Counted from the first letter of the stretch, positions 1 to 11,183 are shown. The stretch is DNA of 64,000 nt from Turnera subulata (GCA_028386065.3 JAKUCV010001732.1:23359-87358), one strand, 5' to 3'. Notes: generated from the sequence alone by a model not told the origin. Made by a program: numbers and translations.

Positions 1-1797
1 AGGACTTTTCTATGTTATGTCGAGGCTAGGGTGATGGTTGTCAATGAGTGGTGGATGGATTGAGCAAGGGTTGGTGGTCTGTGAACTTGAAACCTCCAGT
101 TTATTTTGTTGACAGTCTGAGGCTGTATAGGGACTGTTGACTCTATATCCCTTGCGTTTTCATGCTACCCAGAGGCTCAATGTATCCTCTTATGTTGAGA
201 TGGAGTTCGATTCACAAAATGTTTCTTTTCTCCTAATTTCTCTTTCCCATGTCTTTCTTTTTCTTACAAGCTGCCTCGTTTTTGTTCTATGAACTTGATT
301 TTTTTTTTATTTTGCAGCTGGGAAGAGGGCAGTACAAGATGTGTGGTGGCATTCTGGGTATGTATTTGTTAAGTGCAAACAGCCTCAGATGCTTGGTAGG
401 AATGAATCTTTTTCACAGACTCATCAACAGGGTGAGGCTGTTGGAATGAAATTGTGCCTTGGCACATGATGGCCCCTGTTTCGGCTTCAAGTGGTTGAGG
501 TTTGGTGAAATAGGGTGAAGGAATAAATTGGGGCCATCCTAGTCGGCTCAAATGGATTGATGAGTGTGGTATGGATTTATGTGGTCTGTTTGGTATGCAA
601 AAGATGGCCTAGATCTTTTCCTTGCTTGAAGAACTCTTGCTTGAATTTCGCCTTGATAGAGATAATGGTCTGTTCTAAGCTGGACAGGCTGAGCCTGTGG
701 TGTTTTGAAAACCATTTAGCAAGATTCTTCTTATCTGACAGATTCATGGAGTGCAGTTGTTTGATTGTACCTGTTCTGCTTGTTTTAAAAGTAAAGACAA
801 GTCTTGAGATTAAAGATTTGACAAGATTAAATGAAAAAGGGAAAAAAGCATAAATACTACGACAGGCTCACACTATGGAAAAGCATAATGAAGAACATAA
901 TAGCATTGAAATTGCATTGCTCATAGAATAATACACAAGGCAAAATTGCACCCTAAAAATACCCTAAACTGAAAATTTTGCAGTGTCCTCACTGTTGAAA
1001 CTAAACAGAAAAATAGGTACAATGTTAAAACAAATGCAAACCAAAGAAACACACATAATTTGAAAAGAAATAAAAATGTGTTACAAAAATACCCCAAACT
1101 GAAATCCTATGTGGTGGGGTTAAACATCCTAGAACTAGACTAGAGGTGCTGAAAAGTTGAGTTAGTGGCGGGGCCTCTTGCTGCTTGATGGGGCAAATGA
1201 GGTGTTAGAGTATTATGGGAGTCTGACACAGCCTCAGCCTGTGATGGGGCTGTGCAAGCGTCAACTTACCTATTGGCAAAGAAATCCTTAAGACTAAAAA
1301 TCATTAAGGGTCTAGAGGGACTTCCCTGATGAGTCTCTGACTTGACGACTCCTTTCTCCAATGATTTTCAGCACCTAATTGTCTAAAACAAAAGAGACAC
1401 ACAAAACAAAAACAAAACAAAATAACCAAATGGAAATTAACAAAAGGCAAGGGAAATAAAAAATTACCTCGCTTGGGTTGCCTCCCAAGAAGCGCTTCTT
1501 TCATGTCTTGTAGCTGGACATCCTCCTTGTTTAGGTGATTGGAGGGTTCTGAGGGGATTGACTCTCCTTGAAAACGTCCACGGTAGGGTGATAGATTTTT
1601 ACCATTTTACGATGGACCATGAACGGGCTAACCCGTCACCATCAATTTTCATTTCTCCATGAGACAAACAATGAAGAATGTTAAACAGACCAGACCACTT
1701 GGATCGTCTCTTATCCCAAAAAAGGATTTGGTCTTCTTTCTTGAAAGCACGCTTGTTTTTTTGACCACTGTGCCTTTTTGTGGTTCTTTCCTTGTAA
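1..1797 (-). mobile_element. Athila/Tat-like Gypsy element, 3' internal part
   Basis: This is the downstream part of the Gypsy element whose gag and LTR lie at 11184-15863. The pieces were contiguous before Copia-1 inserted, because the 5-bp duplication ACTAT occurs at 1798-1802 and 11179-11183. It begins with an integrase tail (1599-1797), then the post-integrase box typical of Athila/Tat elements (about 1470-1505, reading GAAGCGCTTCTTGGGAGGCA on the minus strand), then about 1.4 kb without recognisable coding. The second LTR is not in the window. The stretch contains several copies of a short motif built from AGGCTGAGGCTGTG that recurs throughout this element. Athila/Tat is assigned from the protease, the primer site and the post-integrase box, not from a tree. 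Confidence 0.75.
1599..1797 (-). pseudogene. Gypsy integrase C-terminal tail
   Basis: The minus-strand frame encodes a lysine-rich stretch followed by FKKEDQILFWDKRR and SKWSGLFNI. This matches the end of Athila/Tat integrases, where a GDQVLLF box and an SRWSGPF box follow the catalytic core. The core itself (zinc finger and DDE residues) is absent from the window. Reading across the Copia-1 target site, this frame joins the protease frame ending NRNAIV at 11184 without a break, so reverse transcriptase, RNase H and most of integrase were lost before Copia-1 arrived. The length is about 65 residues, a fragment. Confidence 0.7.
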
Positions 1798-1802
1798 ACT
1801 AT
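1798..1802. repeat. Copia-1 target-site duplication, left copy
   Basis: ACTAT immediately precedes the LTR start. The same five bases follow the other LTR at 11179-11183. This fixes both element boundaries and shows a simple insertion into the Gypsy element. Confidence 0.9.
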
Positions 1803-2820
1803 TGTAAGTAACTCGGCATGCAAACTTGACAATCAAATGCAGCTGAAAAACCCAGAAACCATGGAGGATCCAAGTGAAAGTAACTAAACCGAATAACAAT
1901 TTTTGCGTACCTGAATCGGTTGAGATCTTTCACTCAACTGTTGTGCCGAATCAACCATCTGCTCGAATCAACAGTTCTAAGTGTGTGACCCTGTAGGCAC
2001 TTGTAACGTTTGGCAATAATTGTAAAATCTTATTTTACAATTATAAACAATGAGCGGTGTCTAGCAACACATCATTGCTACCCAAACGACAAGATCAGTA
2101 CTGATTCAATATGCCTCGGAAGCATGTCATCGTCCTTTCGTCACATTATCAAGATTAAACACGAGACATGGAATAAGTCAATCTCGTATATGTTTAATCT
2201 AAGTTTCTTGATCCTCGAGTTAACTGTGTAAAACGGATACTGATGATATCACCATATCATATAATCCGAGCATGGCCATGCATTTACAGTTCAACTCTAT
2301 CAAGAGGCCCAACTGATAATATACCCGTTATATGGGTTGGACGAATTCTATCTTGATCATACAAAACCCACTACACACTTATCATATACCCAACGATTAC
2401 AATAAGGTCTACTCTCAATGCTTATCGGTTCTCATTATAGTTTCATATACTGATTGTACAACCCTTGGAACTACTAGAGTCCAGTTTCCTGTTATGTATA
2501 TTCTTGGTGATTACTGTTAGTATATTGCAAGGTACATCACAAGAATACAACCCAGTCAGGTCTGGTGTTCAAGAGATTGAACATGGGCATACATCTTAAG
2601 TTATCTCATATAAATCTCAACATACGCTAGTCTTAATTTATTATTACAACCCATCCATAATAATAATCGACTAGGGACATTTAAGAATATAAAATATTCT
2701 AGGGTTATAAATATGTGCAAGCGTTTATCACATAAACATATTTATTGGAATAACCTTAATGTATATACATGACTATATACAATCATCCAATGATTAGCTT
2801 TTGGGCATATTATACTAACA
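1803..2820 (-). repeat. Copia-1 3' LTR (deleted and mosaic)
   Basis: Begins TGTAAGTAACTCGGCATG and ends ATACTAACA on the plus strand. It matches the 5' LTR at 9637-11178 but is 1018 bp against 1542 bp. About 520 bp, corresponding to roughly 9790-10308, is missing at about 1952. A block at about 2413-2605 has no counterpart in the other LTR, which carries a different block of similar size at about 10774-10960. Confidence 0.9.
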
Positions 2821-2834
2821 ATCTCCCACTTGCA
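2821..2834 (-). other. Copia-1 polypurine tract
   Basis: The minus strand reads GTGCAAGTGGGAGAT directly before the 3' LTR start TGTTAGTATAATATGCCC. This is the usual place of the plus-strand primer. An identical tract sits next to the Copia-2 3' LTR at 30942-30955. Confidence 0.8.
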
Positions 2835-3758
2835 CTAAAGCCAATCATCCATGTATATAATACTAATGGATGTAGCATGACCATCATGCTTCCGCTATGT
2901 GAGAGGCTTTGTCAATGGATCTGCTACAGAGTTATCAGAAGGAACTTTGCACAGCCTCAGTTGTAGAGTCGGTAACTGTTTCTTGCTTGGAACTCTTCCA
3001 GCAAACAACACCACCTCCAAGACAAAACACATAACCTGACTGCGATCTAAAATCATCCCTGTCTGTTTGAAAGCTAGCATCTGTGTAACCCTTTACAACA
3101 AGCTCATCAATGCTTCCATAGACAAGGAATGCATCCTTAGTCCTTCTCAAGTACTTAAGGATGTTCTTAACCGCTGTCCAGTGACTCTCACCGGGATCAG
3201 ATTGATATCTGCTTGTGACACTCAAAGCATATGTGACTTCCGGTCGAGTACATAGCATGGCATACATGATAGATCCTATTGCAGATGCATAAGGGATCTT
3301 ACTCATCCGCTCTCTCTCCTTAGATGTACTAGGACATTGATTCTTTGAGAGAGATATGTCATGTGACATGGGCAAGAAACCTTTCTTGGAATCTTGCATG
3401 CTAAACCTCTTTAGCACTTTGTCAATATATGTGCTTTGACTTAGCCCAAGAAGCCTTTTGGATCTATCTCTATAGATCTTTATACCTAGCACGCAGGCAG
3501 CTTCTCCTAAGTCCTTCTTTGAGAAATTCTTTCCTAACCAAGTCTTTACAGACTGTAGTGTTGGAATATCATTCCCAATGAGCAGAATGTCGTCAACATA
3601 CAATAACAAGAAAACGATAATGCTCCCACTAACCTTCTTGTACACACATGGTTCATCTTCATTTTTAATGAAACCAAACTCTTTGATCACTTTATTAAAA
3701 TGAAGATTCTAACTCCTAGAAGCTTGCTTCAATCCATAAATAGATCTTTGCAACTTGC
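2835..3758 (-). pseudogene. Copia-1 RT C-terminal half and truncated RNase H
   Basis: Second half of the polyprotein, downstream of the Mutator-like insertion. The main open stretch (3690-2935) has the RT box LLYVDDILLIGND near its start, then the connection domain (KYLRRTKDAFLVYG) and the start of RNase H (GYTDASFQTDRDD, SGYVFCLGGGVVCWKSSKQE). After DSTTEA the frame breaks. Another frame resumes with the polyprotein end CKVPSDNSVADPLTKPLT (about 2905-2965). The RNase H segment between them, which normally holds the third catalytic aspartate and the KHI box, is missing. Copia-2 has the same junction. Non-functional. Confidence 0.88.
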
Positions 3759-3985
3759 GGATTAAAGCGTTTTTTGGCCTTTTTTCATCCATGCGTTCTA
3801 CCTTTCTGGTCTGTTTTGGTCTCTCCGGTCGGAATCCGTCGAGAATCGATGATGTGACACATTTTCCGGTGCCACATCAGCTTTGTGGGTCCCAAAGTAT
3901 AAGTCCAACCAAAAAAACCAAACCCACTCGACCCGAACCATTCACCCACCCAATTGACCCATCAAGTGAATATGTAATATTATTT
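3759..3985 (+). repeat. Left terminal inverted repeat of Mutator-like element
   Basis: About 227 bp. It shares with the right arm GATTAAAGCGTTTTTTGG, CCGTCGAGAATCG.TGATGTG, GGTGCCACATCAGCTTTGTG and an end rich in ACCCAATTGACCC. It is shortened relative to the right arm just after its first 20 bases. Confidence 0.75.
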
Positions 3986-4764
3986 GTTTTTACTTAAAGT
4001 TCCATATTAGACATGTAATTGATATATTAAATTTAAATTTTGGCAAACATTAGCATTAACTCTAGTGATGTGTCATCTTATGCTAATAATCAATTATTAT
4101 TTAACATTAGATTTAGTATTTTAGTTTTATAATTACCTTAATTGACTCATATTATTAATAATCAATTATTATTTAACCCTTCTATTGGTATGCTTTACTT
4201 TATTATTAATCAAAATTTAAATAATTTATATCAGAAGAAATCCCAACAGCATCAAACTCTAAAGTCTAAAAGAAGAAAAAAAAAAAAGAAAAAACAAACC
4301 CCACTAAAGATCAAACTCTCTAATAAAAATGCCACCAAGATCAAAATAGAGATACAAAGACAAAAGAAAATTTGAAGTTGCTAGCAAACAATGCGTCATC
4401 GCCACCTCCGCCTCGCCACCGCCACCAACAACCCCACCGATATTGCCTCTGCCTCACTGACGCTGCCAATCACCAGCATCTAAAGACCCTCTTGTCTCCC
4501 TTCCACACCAGATCCTCTACCAACAAAACTTCTTCTTTAACATCCCCAAATCTGCCTCCGCTTCCCATTGCGTCGTCTCATTAATTTCAAAATTAGTGAA
4601 GATAGGTGGGTTTGGAAAACAAGTGGATCTGGATAAGATAGTTTTTTGAAGAGTTAAGTGGATCTGGACAAAATCTTTTTTAATTTGGATCTGGAGTAAA
4701 AAATAGTAAAGCCAAATCAAAGAGAAGGGAAATAGAGAACTTCGACGATAATTTTTCTTTTCTT

Positions 4765-4788
4765 GGGTATATATATATATATATATAT
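4765..4788. repeat. (TA)n microsatellite
   Basis: Run of alternating TA inside the Mutator-like element. Confidence 0.85.
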
Positions 4789-5259
4789 TCATGGGTACCG
4801 AAAAGAACAAGATATTACATTTGCATGAGGAACTGAGGAAGAATTGTGTTAATCTCGCTTAAGGCCAAGCCGGTGGTGTTTTTTTTGGTACAATAGCCGG
4901 TGGTGCTTTTAATCATTTTAAAATGCCAAAGTATTATTCCAATTCAAATTTTTATCTTACCTGTACATAATAATTCTTGACAAGAAAAACTCTTCGATCA
5001 ATTCCATGGCACCCGGAGCCAACCCAATGAGGACACATGTCATTAGAAAACAAAATTAGTCGCTATTACCTGTTAAAACGATATTATTACCTAGTTTTGC
5101 TAACGGATATAAAATGTCATTTAACCATATACATATTCAAAGGAAACAAGAAAAATAAAATATTGTGAAAATATTTTTAAATATAAAATAATATATATTC
5201 TACCTTATTATTTTAGAAATAGGCTAAGTTTATTATTCAAATTATTTGTTATAATTAAA

Positions 5260-5538
5260 AATAATAAAATTATATTTTGGGTTTTGGGTCAATCGGGTGG
5301 GCAGAACCGGTCGGGTAGATCTTGGTTTGGTTTTGGGTTTTTCCTGACATGTCGGTCCCACAAAGCTGATGTGGCACCGGGAAACGTGCCACATCAGCGA
5401 TTCTCGACGGATTACGGCTGAAGTGACCAAAATAGGCCAAACGGGTAGAACGCAGGGATGAAAAAAAGGCCAAAATCCTACACGAGGATGAATTCCAACT
5501 TTGAGGCTTAACATAGGGACCAAAAAACGCTTTAATCC
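5260..5538 (-). repeat. Right terminal inverted repeat of Mutator-like element
   Basis: About 279 bp, the inverted counterpart of 3759-3985. It carries an extra segment of about 40 bp (about 5475-5515) that the left arm lacks, so it is probably the more complete arm. Confidence 0.75.
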
Positions 5539-5540
5539 TA

Positions 5541-6088
5541 CAACTTGCATACCATATTAGCATTCTCTGGATCGACAAAACCTTCAGGTTGTGTCATGTA
5601 CACATCCTTAAAAGATTTCCATTAAGGAAAGCGGGTTTTGACATCCATTTGCCATATCTCATAATCATGGTATGCTGCTATAGCCAATAGAATCCAGATG
5701 GATTTAACCATGGCAACTGGCGAGAAAGTTTCATCATAGTCAATACCATGAACTTGCTTGAAAACTTTCGCAACCAGTCTCCCTTTAAAGGTAATCACAT
5801 TACCATCCATGTCGGTCTTTTTCTTAAAGACTCATTTGCACCCTATGGGTTTTACCCTTTCAGGTGGATCAACTAAGGTCCATACCTTGTTTTCATACAT
5901 GGATTCCATCTCCGAATTCATGGCTTCTAGCCACTTCTTAGAGTCTGGACCCGTAATAGCTTGCTGATAGGAAGTGGGCTCATTCTCATCAATGAGCATC
6001 ACGTCTCCAGTATGAGTCATAAGAAATCCATATCTCTCAGGCTCATACCGAGTCCTATCAGACCTACGCGGTCCGTGTGTTACAGGTA
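5541..6088 (-). pseudogene. Copia-1 linker and RT N-terminal half
   Basis: Minus-strand polyprotein piece between the N gap and the Mutator-like insertion. It starts in the integrase-RT linker (GPRRSDRTRYEPERYGF). It then has the RT entry region (SKKWLEAMNSEMESM, NKVWTLVDPP) and the palm region (GRLVAKVFKQVHGIDYDETF, ATWQMDVK-like IWQMDVK). A stop interrupts the frame at CK*VFKKK (about 5831), and a single-base shift occurs after MDVKTRFP (about 5624), where Copia normally reads AFLNG. The end MTQPEGFVDPENANMVCKL abuts the insertion. Catalytic aspartate 1 of RT (QMDVK) is present. Confidence 0.88.
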
Positions 6089-6929
6089 NNNNNNNNNNNN
6101 NNNNNNNNNNNNNNNNNNNNNNNNNNNNNNNNNNNNNNNNNNNNNNNNNNNNNNNNNNNNNNNNNNNNNNNNNNNNNNNNNNNNNNNNNNNNNNNNNNNN
6201 NNNNNNNNNNNNNNNNNNNNNNNNNNNNNNNNNNNNNNNNNNNNNNNNNNNNNNNNNNNNNNNNNNNNNNNNNNNNNNNNNNNNNNNNNNNNNNNNNNNN
6301 NNNNNNNNNNNNNNNNNNNNNNNNNNNNNNNNNNNNNNNNNNNNNNNNNNNNNNNNNNNNNNNNNNNNNNNNNNNNNNNNNNNNNNNNNNNNNNNNNNNN
6401 NNNNNNNNNNNNNNNNNNNNNNNNNNNNNNNNNNNNNNNNNNNNNNNNNNNNNNNNNNNNNNNNNNNNNNNNNNNNNNNNNNNNNNNNNNNNNNNNNNNN
6501 NNNNNNNNNNNNNNNNNNNNNNNNNNNNNNNNNNNNNNNNNNNNNNNNNNNNNNNNNNNNNNNNNNNNNNNNNNNNNNNNNNNNNNNNNNNNNNNNNNNN
6601 NNNNNNNNNNNNNNNNNNNNNNNNNNNNNNNNNNNNNNNNNNNNNNNNNNNNNNNNNNNNNNNNNNNNNNNNNNNNNNNNNNNNNNNNNNNNNNNNNNNN
6701 NNNNNNNNNNNNNNNNNNNNNNNNNNNNNNNNNNNNNNNNNNNNNNNNNNNNNNNNNNNNNNNNNNNNNNNNNNNNNNNNNNNNNNNNNNNNNNNNNNNN
6801 NNNNNNNNNNNNNNNNNNNNNNNNNNNNNNNNNNNNNNNNNNNNNNNNNNNNNNNNNNNNNNNNNNNNNNNNNNNNNNNNNNNNNNNNNNNNNNNNNNNN
6901 NNNNNNNNNNNNNNNNNNNNNNNNNNNNN
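6089..6929. other. Assembly gap (841 N)
   Basis: Unknown bases. The flanks place the gap inside Copia-1 integrase and the integrase-RT linker. Copia-2 retains readable sequence for this interval at about 32310-33060. Confidence 0.98.
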
Positions 6930-7127
6930 TGTTGACATAGGTCCGCATACATCAGAATGTATAAGACCTAACAAGTCCGAAGCTCTTTCACCTTTACCAG
7001 CAAAAAGAGCCTTCGTCATTTTGCCTAATAAACATGACTCACATGTCTCATATGATTCAAAATCAAATGAGTCTAAAAGTCCATCTTTATGGAGTTTAGA
7101 AATACGAGTCTCGTTTATATGGCCCAA
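6930..7127 (-). pseudogene. Copia-1 integrase N-terminal zinc-binding region
   Basis: Encodes the gag-pre-integrase / HHCC region: GHINETRISKLHKDGLL, then CESCLLGKMTKALF with the two zinc cysteines, then LIHSDVCGPM containing the first integrase catalytic aspartate. It runs into the N gap. It is separated from the gag frame by an in-frame TGA after CLWHC. Copia-2 has CGT at the same place, so this is a point nonsense change. Confidence 0.87.
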
Positions 7128-8456
7128 TCAACAATGCCAGAGACAGGTTTCATTAGAATCGTTTAATCTAACCTTCTTCATATTAATGTTATAGATTGGT
7201 GTTTCTAGGTTTAGAACGTACAAACCATAGCTCAAATATGCACCACCATAATAAATATAATTGAAATAAATAGAACAATAATTGTTCTTTATTACAAATG
7301 AAAAACCTTTCTTGTCCAGACAAGAAACAAAAATCAAATTCCTGCTTATGGTAGGAACATAATAACAATCATCAAGTTCTAAAAAAAAACCACTCGGTAA
7401 GGGTAGATGGTAAGTCCCTACGGCTAATGCAGCAACTCTTGCTCCATTTCCAACGAGCATGCGCAGGTCTATCTCTCCCTTTGCTAATCTTCTACTCTTT
7501 CTCAATTCCTGCACATTTACACAAATGTGAGAACCACATCCGATATCTAGTACCCATGATGCAGAGATAGAGATATTAGCCTCTATAACAAAAATGCCTG
7601 AAGCGGAAGTCTTACTTCCCTTCTGTTTCTTCACCTCTTCAAGGTAAATAGGGCAGTTACGCTTCCAATGGTCAAGTTTGTTGCAATGGAAATATTGTCC
7701 TTCCTTTACAATACCACCTTGGGGTTTCAGCACATGGGAACAAGAAGAAGCACATGCACCAAACTTTTTGGCACATTTCTTCTTCTTGTAAAACTTGGCT
7801 TTACCCTTTCCTTTGCCATTTCCAACCATCAATATACTGTTGGATTTATTTGCCTTCATCTGTTGCTCAACTATTCCTAACATGTTAAGAACCTCAGACA
7901 AGGATTTGTCAAGATGATTCATATTGAAATTCATTACAAATTGGTTGTAACTATCCGACAACGATTGCAGGACTAGATCAACAGCCAACTCCTTTTGCAA
8001 AGGAAAACCTAGACCCTCAAGGCTCTCAATGTATCCAATCATTTTGAGCACATGAGGTCTCACCGGTGATGACTCAGCCATCTTGCATTGGAACAATGCC
8101 TTAGAGGTCTCATACCTCTCATGCCTTGCTTGCTCTTCAAAAAGCATTTTCAGATGTTCGATCATATCGAACGCATCCAAGTTCTCATGTTGCTTCTAAA
8201 GCTCAGAGTCCATGATAACAAGCATAAGGCATGCAACATCCAATGCATCATCAACATGCTTCTTGTAAGCATCTCTTTCCGCCCTAGGAGCAGTAGGCGC
8301 CGGTTCATTAGGAACAGGCCCTTTAAGGACATACAACTTCTTTTCTTGTTTGAGGACTATCCTCAAATTGCGATGCCACTTAAGGAAGTTATTCCCATTA
8401 AGTTTTTCCTTCTCAAGGACAGATCGCAGTGATTGTGTACTAGTGTTTTGTGCCAT
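7128..8456 (-). pseudogene. Copia-1 gag and protease
   Basis: Starts MAQNTSTQSLRSVLEKEKLNG, the usual Copia gag opening, with LNGNNFLKWHRNLR following. An in-frame TAG ends the first stretch at 8196, where Copia-2 reads CAG. The frame then continues as KQHENLDAFDMIEHLKMLFEEQAR (gag UBN2 domain). Next come a zinc knuckle FHCNKLDHWKRNC, in which the first cysteine is replaced by Tyr, and a protease WVLDIGCGSHIC, in which the catalytic DTG has become DIG. The gag-pre-integrase segment follows. Two lost catalytic or binding residues plus the nonsense codon make it non-functional. Confidence 0.9.
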
Positions 8457-9620
8457 GATAACTCTACAACATTGATCAACTCACACAAATAAGAGTCATG
8501 TATACATAAATCATTTAACAAGGAATTCTATTAAATGATGCTCCTACTACATAAATCAAGATAATTATAAGTAGGCCAAGATCCATATTTCACTACAAGA
8601 TAAGTCAGCTTTGGCTGATCACTTATATCATAGTTATTTAGGTAGACAACTCTTGTCAATTACATCTTATGTAACTCTTGGATAGTTGAGTGAACAACAC
8701 TTGTTCTTGTCTATCTCATAGACTTAGCTCAACTCCTTGCCTCTAAGTCCTCAATCCTATTGAGATGACCTAGTTAAGTTCAACCCATAATAAGCAGTTC
8801 GGATATTACAATTATCCCGTCGCACCTTGCTAGGATAAATATTGGCACCTTGCTTTGGCAAAACCTACCAAGTATTGATCTAAGCAATGATGAGTGCTTA
8901 TCATGGAAGGCAACACAAGAGGAACTTAATATTTACATCAACATATTATTCCTATACATCATATGCATGTTCTTGATAAATCATATATTGATGTTTTGTA
9001 AATTTGGAAACCAAAAATACATAAGAACATCGATGTTGTGAGAATCTGATTCTCCCAACTACTTGGCAGTGTTCAAGAACATCGAAGTTTAACTTGTGAT
9101 CAAAGACTGACTAGCTCCTCGATCTAGGAAATTTCTTGTGGTGAACAGTACTCGTACAAGAAGTGAATTGAACTGATTCGATAATTCCCAGGAAAGATGG
9201 CGTAGCCAATCTCCTAAGACAGAATTATCATTCCAAGATAAATCCCCAGGAAAGACTGGAGGAACAAAGGTTCACAGCCTCCTAGACAGGACTCACATGT
9301 ACAGTGTATTAATTCACAACCTTGCACCTGACAAAGGACGACAATCATACTAGAACGATAATCGATCTATACGAAAACCGACAATCGATTTTCCTTGTCG
9401 AACTCATTCGACTTACTGCCAAAAACACCTTGATTGATATCACATACCAATCAAGTACTTGTTGTCAAATACTTTTGACAAAACAAACCTCAACATATAT
9501 CACACATACAAAAACGAATTCAACATATCATGAACATGCTACATCACATACAGCATATCATATATATCAATATGAGCATATCATACATATGCACAACAAA
9601 TTTGGTTTAGCGTTTCACAA
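8457..9620 (-). other. Copia-1 5' leader
   Basis: About 1.16 kb without coding capacity between primer site and gag. It contains one AACATCGATGTT palindrome (9027-9038) and a degenerate partner (about 9079), the apparent seed of the array expanded in the Copia-2 leader. Confidence 0.75.
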
Positions 9621-9635
9621 GAGGCTCCGCTACCA
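9621..9635 (-). other. Copia-1 primer-binding site
   Basis: The minus strand reads TGGTAGCGGAGCCTC one base after the 5' LTR. The usual Copia site TGGTATCAGAGCC (initiator tRNA-Met) differs at two positions. The same variant is next to Copia-2 (36053-36067), and a related one follows the LTR near 55258. Confidence 0.75.
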
Positions 9636-9636
9636 C

Positions 9637-11178
9637 TGTAAGTAACTGGGCATGCAAACTTGACAATCAAATGCAGTGGAAAAACCCAGAAACCATGGAG
9701 GATCCAAGTGAAAGTAACTAAACCGAATAACAATTTTTGCGTACCTGAATCGGTTGAGATCTTTCACTCAACTGTTGTGCCGAATCAACTCGAGCCAGAA
9801 AGAAATCCCGCCCCTCTACGGTATCCACACGAACCGTCGATCTCTGGTTGGAAAACATCTCATGATCTCCAACCCGAGCACTCTCGAACCGTTGAGCTAG
9901 CTACGGATTTCCGGGAGCTATGTGGTGTTTCTTTCTTTCTCAAAGAATGGGTGTGTAATCTAAATTGTGTGTGAATGTTGTGTGTGTTGATAATCTGATC
10001 ATCAAGCCCTATTTATACACACAATTAATGCATAGATTAATGAGACAATGGCCAACATCATCAGCATTAACCATCATGATTATACTTTAAGTTTAATCAT
10101 GTCTCCACTATGTCTTAATGCTCCACTAAGCATTAATGGATGCTCCACTAAGAATTAATGGGATTAAACATCATATGGCATTAATTTTGGTTCAATAATT
10201 CTGATAATTAGTGAACCAAATTAGCCCAAAACGACCCAGTCGAACCATAGTCCAACCAAGGTTCAACCATGGTCCACCCACTTGGTCGAACCACTGTCCA
10301 ACCATGTTTCAACCACCTGCTCGAATCAACAGTTCTAAGTGTGTGACCCTGTAGGCACTTGTAATGTTTGGCAATAATTGTAAAATCTTATTTTACAATT
10401 ATAAACAATGAGCGGTGTCTAGCAACACATCATTGCTACCCAAACGACAAGATCAGTACTGATTCAATATGCCTCAGAAGCATGTCATCGTCCTTTCGTC
10501 ACATTATCAAGATTAAACACGAGACAAGGAATAAGTCAATCTCGTATATGTTTAATCTAAGTTTCTTGATCCCCGAGTTAACTGTGTAAAACAGATACTA
10601 ATGATATCACCATTTCACATAATCCGAGCGTGGCCATGTATTTATAGTTTAACTCTATCAAGAGGCCCAACTGATAATATACTCGTTATATGGGTTGGAC
10701 GAATTCCATCTTGATCATACAAAACCCACTACACACTTATCATATACCCAATGATTACACTAAGGTCTACTCAGTTACGAATAGCAAAGAGTAATATGAA
10801 AGTATATGACTAACATGTTGGGAATCTTGATGATCTCAGGTCAAAGGACAATACATATAAGAACCACTAATGACAATCATATAACGTTCCATATAGTGTT
10901 CTTATGTTGGGTCAGTCCAGACCACAAGTTCTCTAACTTGTACCCATGTGTAGAATTCATATCTCATATAATTCTCAACATACGCTAGTCTTAATTTATT
11001 ATTACAACTCATCCATAATAATAATCGACTAGGGACATTTAAGAATATAAAATATTCTAGGGTTATAAATATGTGCAAGCGTTTATCACATAAACATATT
11101 TATTGGAATAACCTTAATGTATATATATGACTATATACAATCATCCAGTGATTGGCTTTTGGGCATATTACACTAACA
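9637..11178 (-). repeat. Copia-1 5' LTR
   Basis: 1542 bp, TG...CA on the plus strand (starts TGTAAGTAACTGGGCATG, ends ACACTAACA). It contains degenerate tandem copies of an 11-12 bp GGTCCAACCA unit at about 10230-10315, also present in the Copia-2 LTRs. The target duplication ACTAT follows at 11179-11183. Confidence 0.92.
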
Positions 11179-11183
11179 ACTAT

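Larger units (their letters stand above)
3759..5538. mobile_element. Non-autonomous Mutator-like element in Copia-1 RT
   Basis: Long terminal inverted repeats: the left arm (3759 to about 3985) starts GGATTAAAGCGTTTTTTGGCC, and the right arm (about 5260-5538) ends with its imperfect complement. The 8-bp sequence CAACTTGC lies immediately left (3751-3758) and two bases beyond the right end (5541-5548), as expected for an 8-9 bp Mutator-type duplication. The flanks rejoin in the conserved RT codons for CKL and QRSIYGLKQ. The left arm lacks about 40 bp present in the right arm. The interior holds a GC-rich patch (4385-4570) in AT-rich DNA and no transposase, so it would need one in trans. hAT is possible from an 8-bp duplication, but the long TIRs favour Mutator. 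Confidence 0.75.
1803..11178 (-). mobile_element. Copia-1 LTR retrotransposon, nested in Gypsy
   Basis: Nearly complete Ty1/copia element on the minus strand. It has a 5' LTR (9637-11178), primer site, long leader, broken gag-pol (2835-8456), polypurine tract and 3' LTR (1803-2820). Perfect 5-bp target duplication ACTAT flanks it (1798-1802; 11179-11183). Order gag, protease, integrase, RT, RNase H is the Copia order. The element is dead: stops in gag and before integrase, a frameshift in RT, a Mutator-like insertion in RT, and an RNase H deletion. An 841-base N gap covers most of integrase. Confidence 0.93.

Noticed and set aside
6064..6952. Several long open frames
   Set aside because: They consist almost entirely of unknown bases in the assembly gap.
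9322..9645. 107-aa plus-strand frame in the Copia-1 leader
   Set aside because: Antisense to the element, spans the primer site and LTR edge, low-complexity Thr/His composition.
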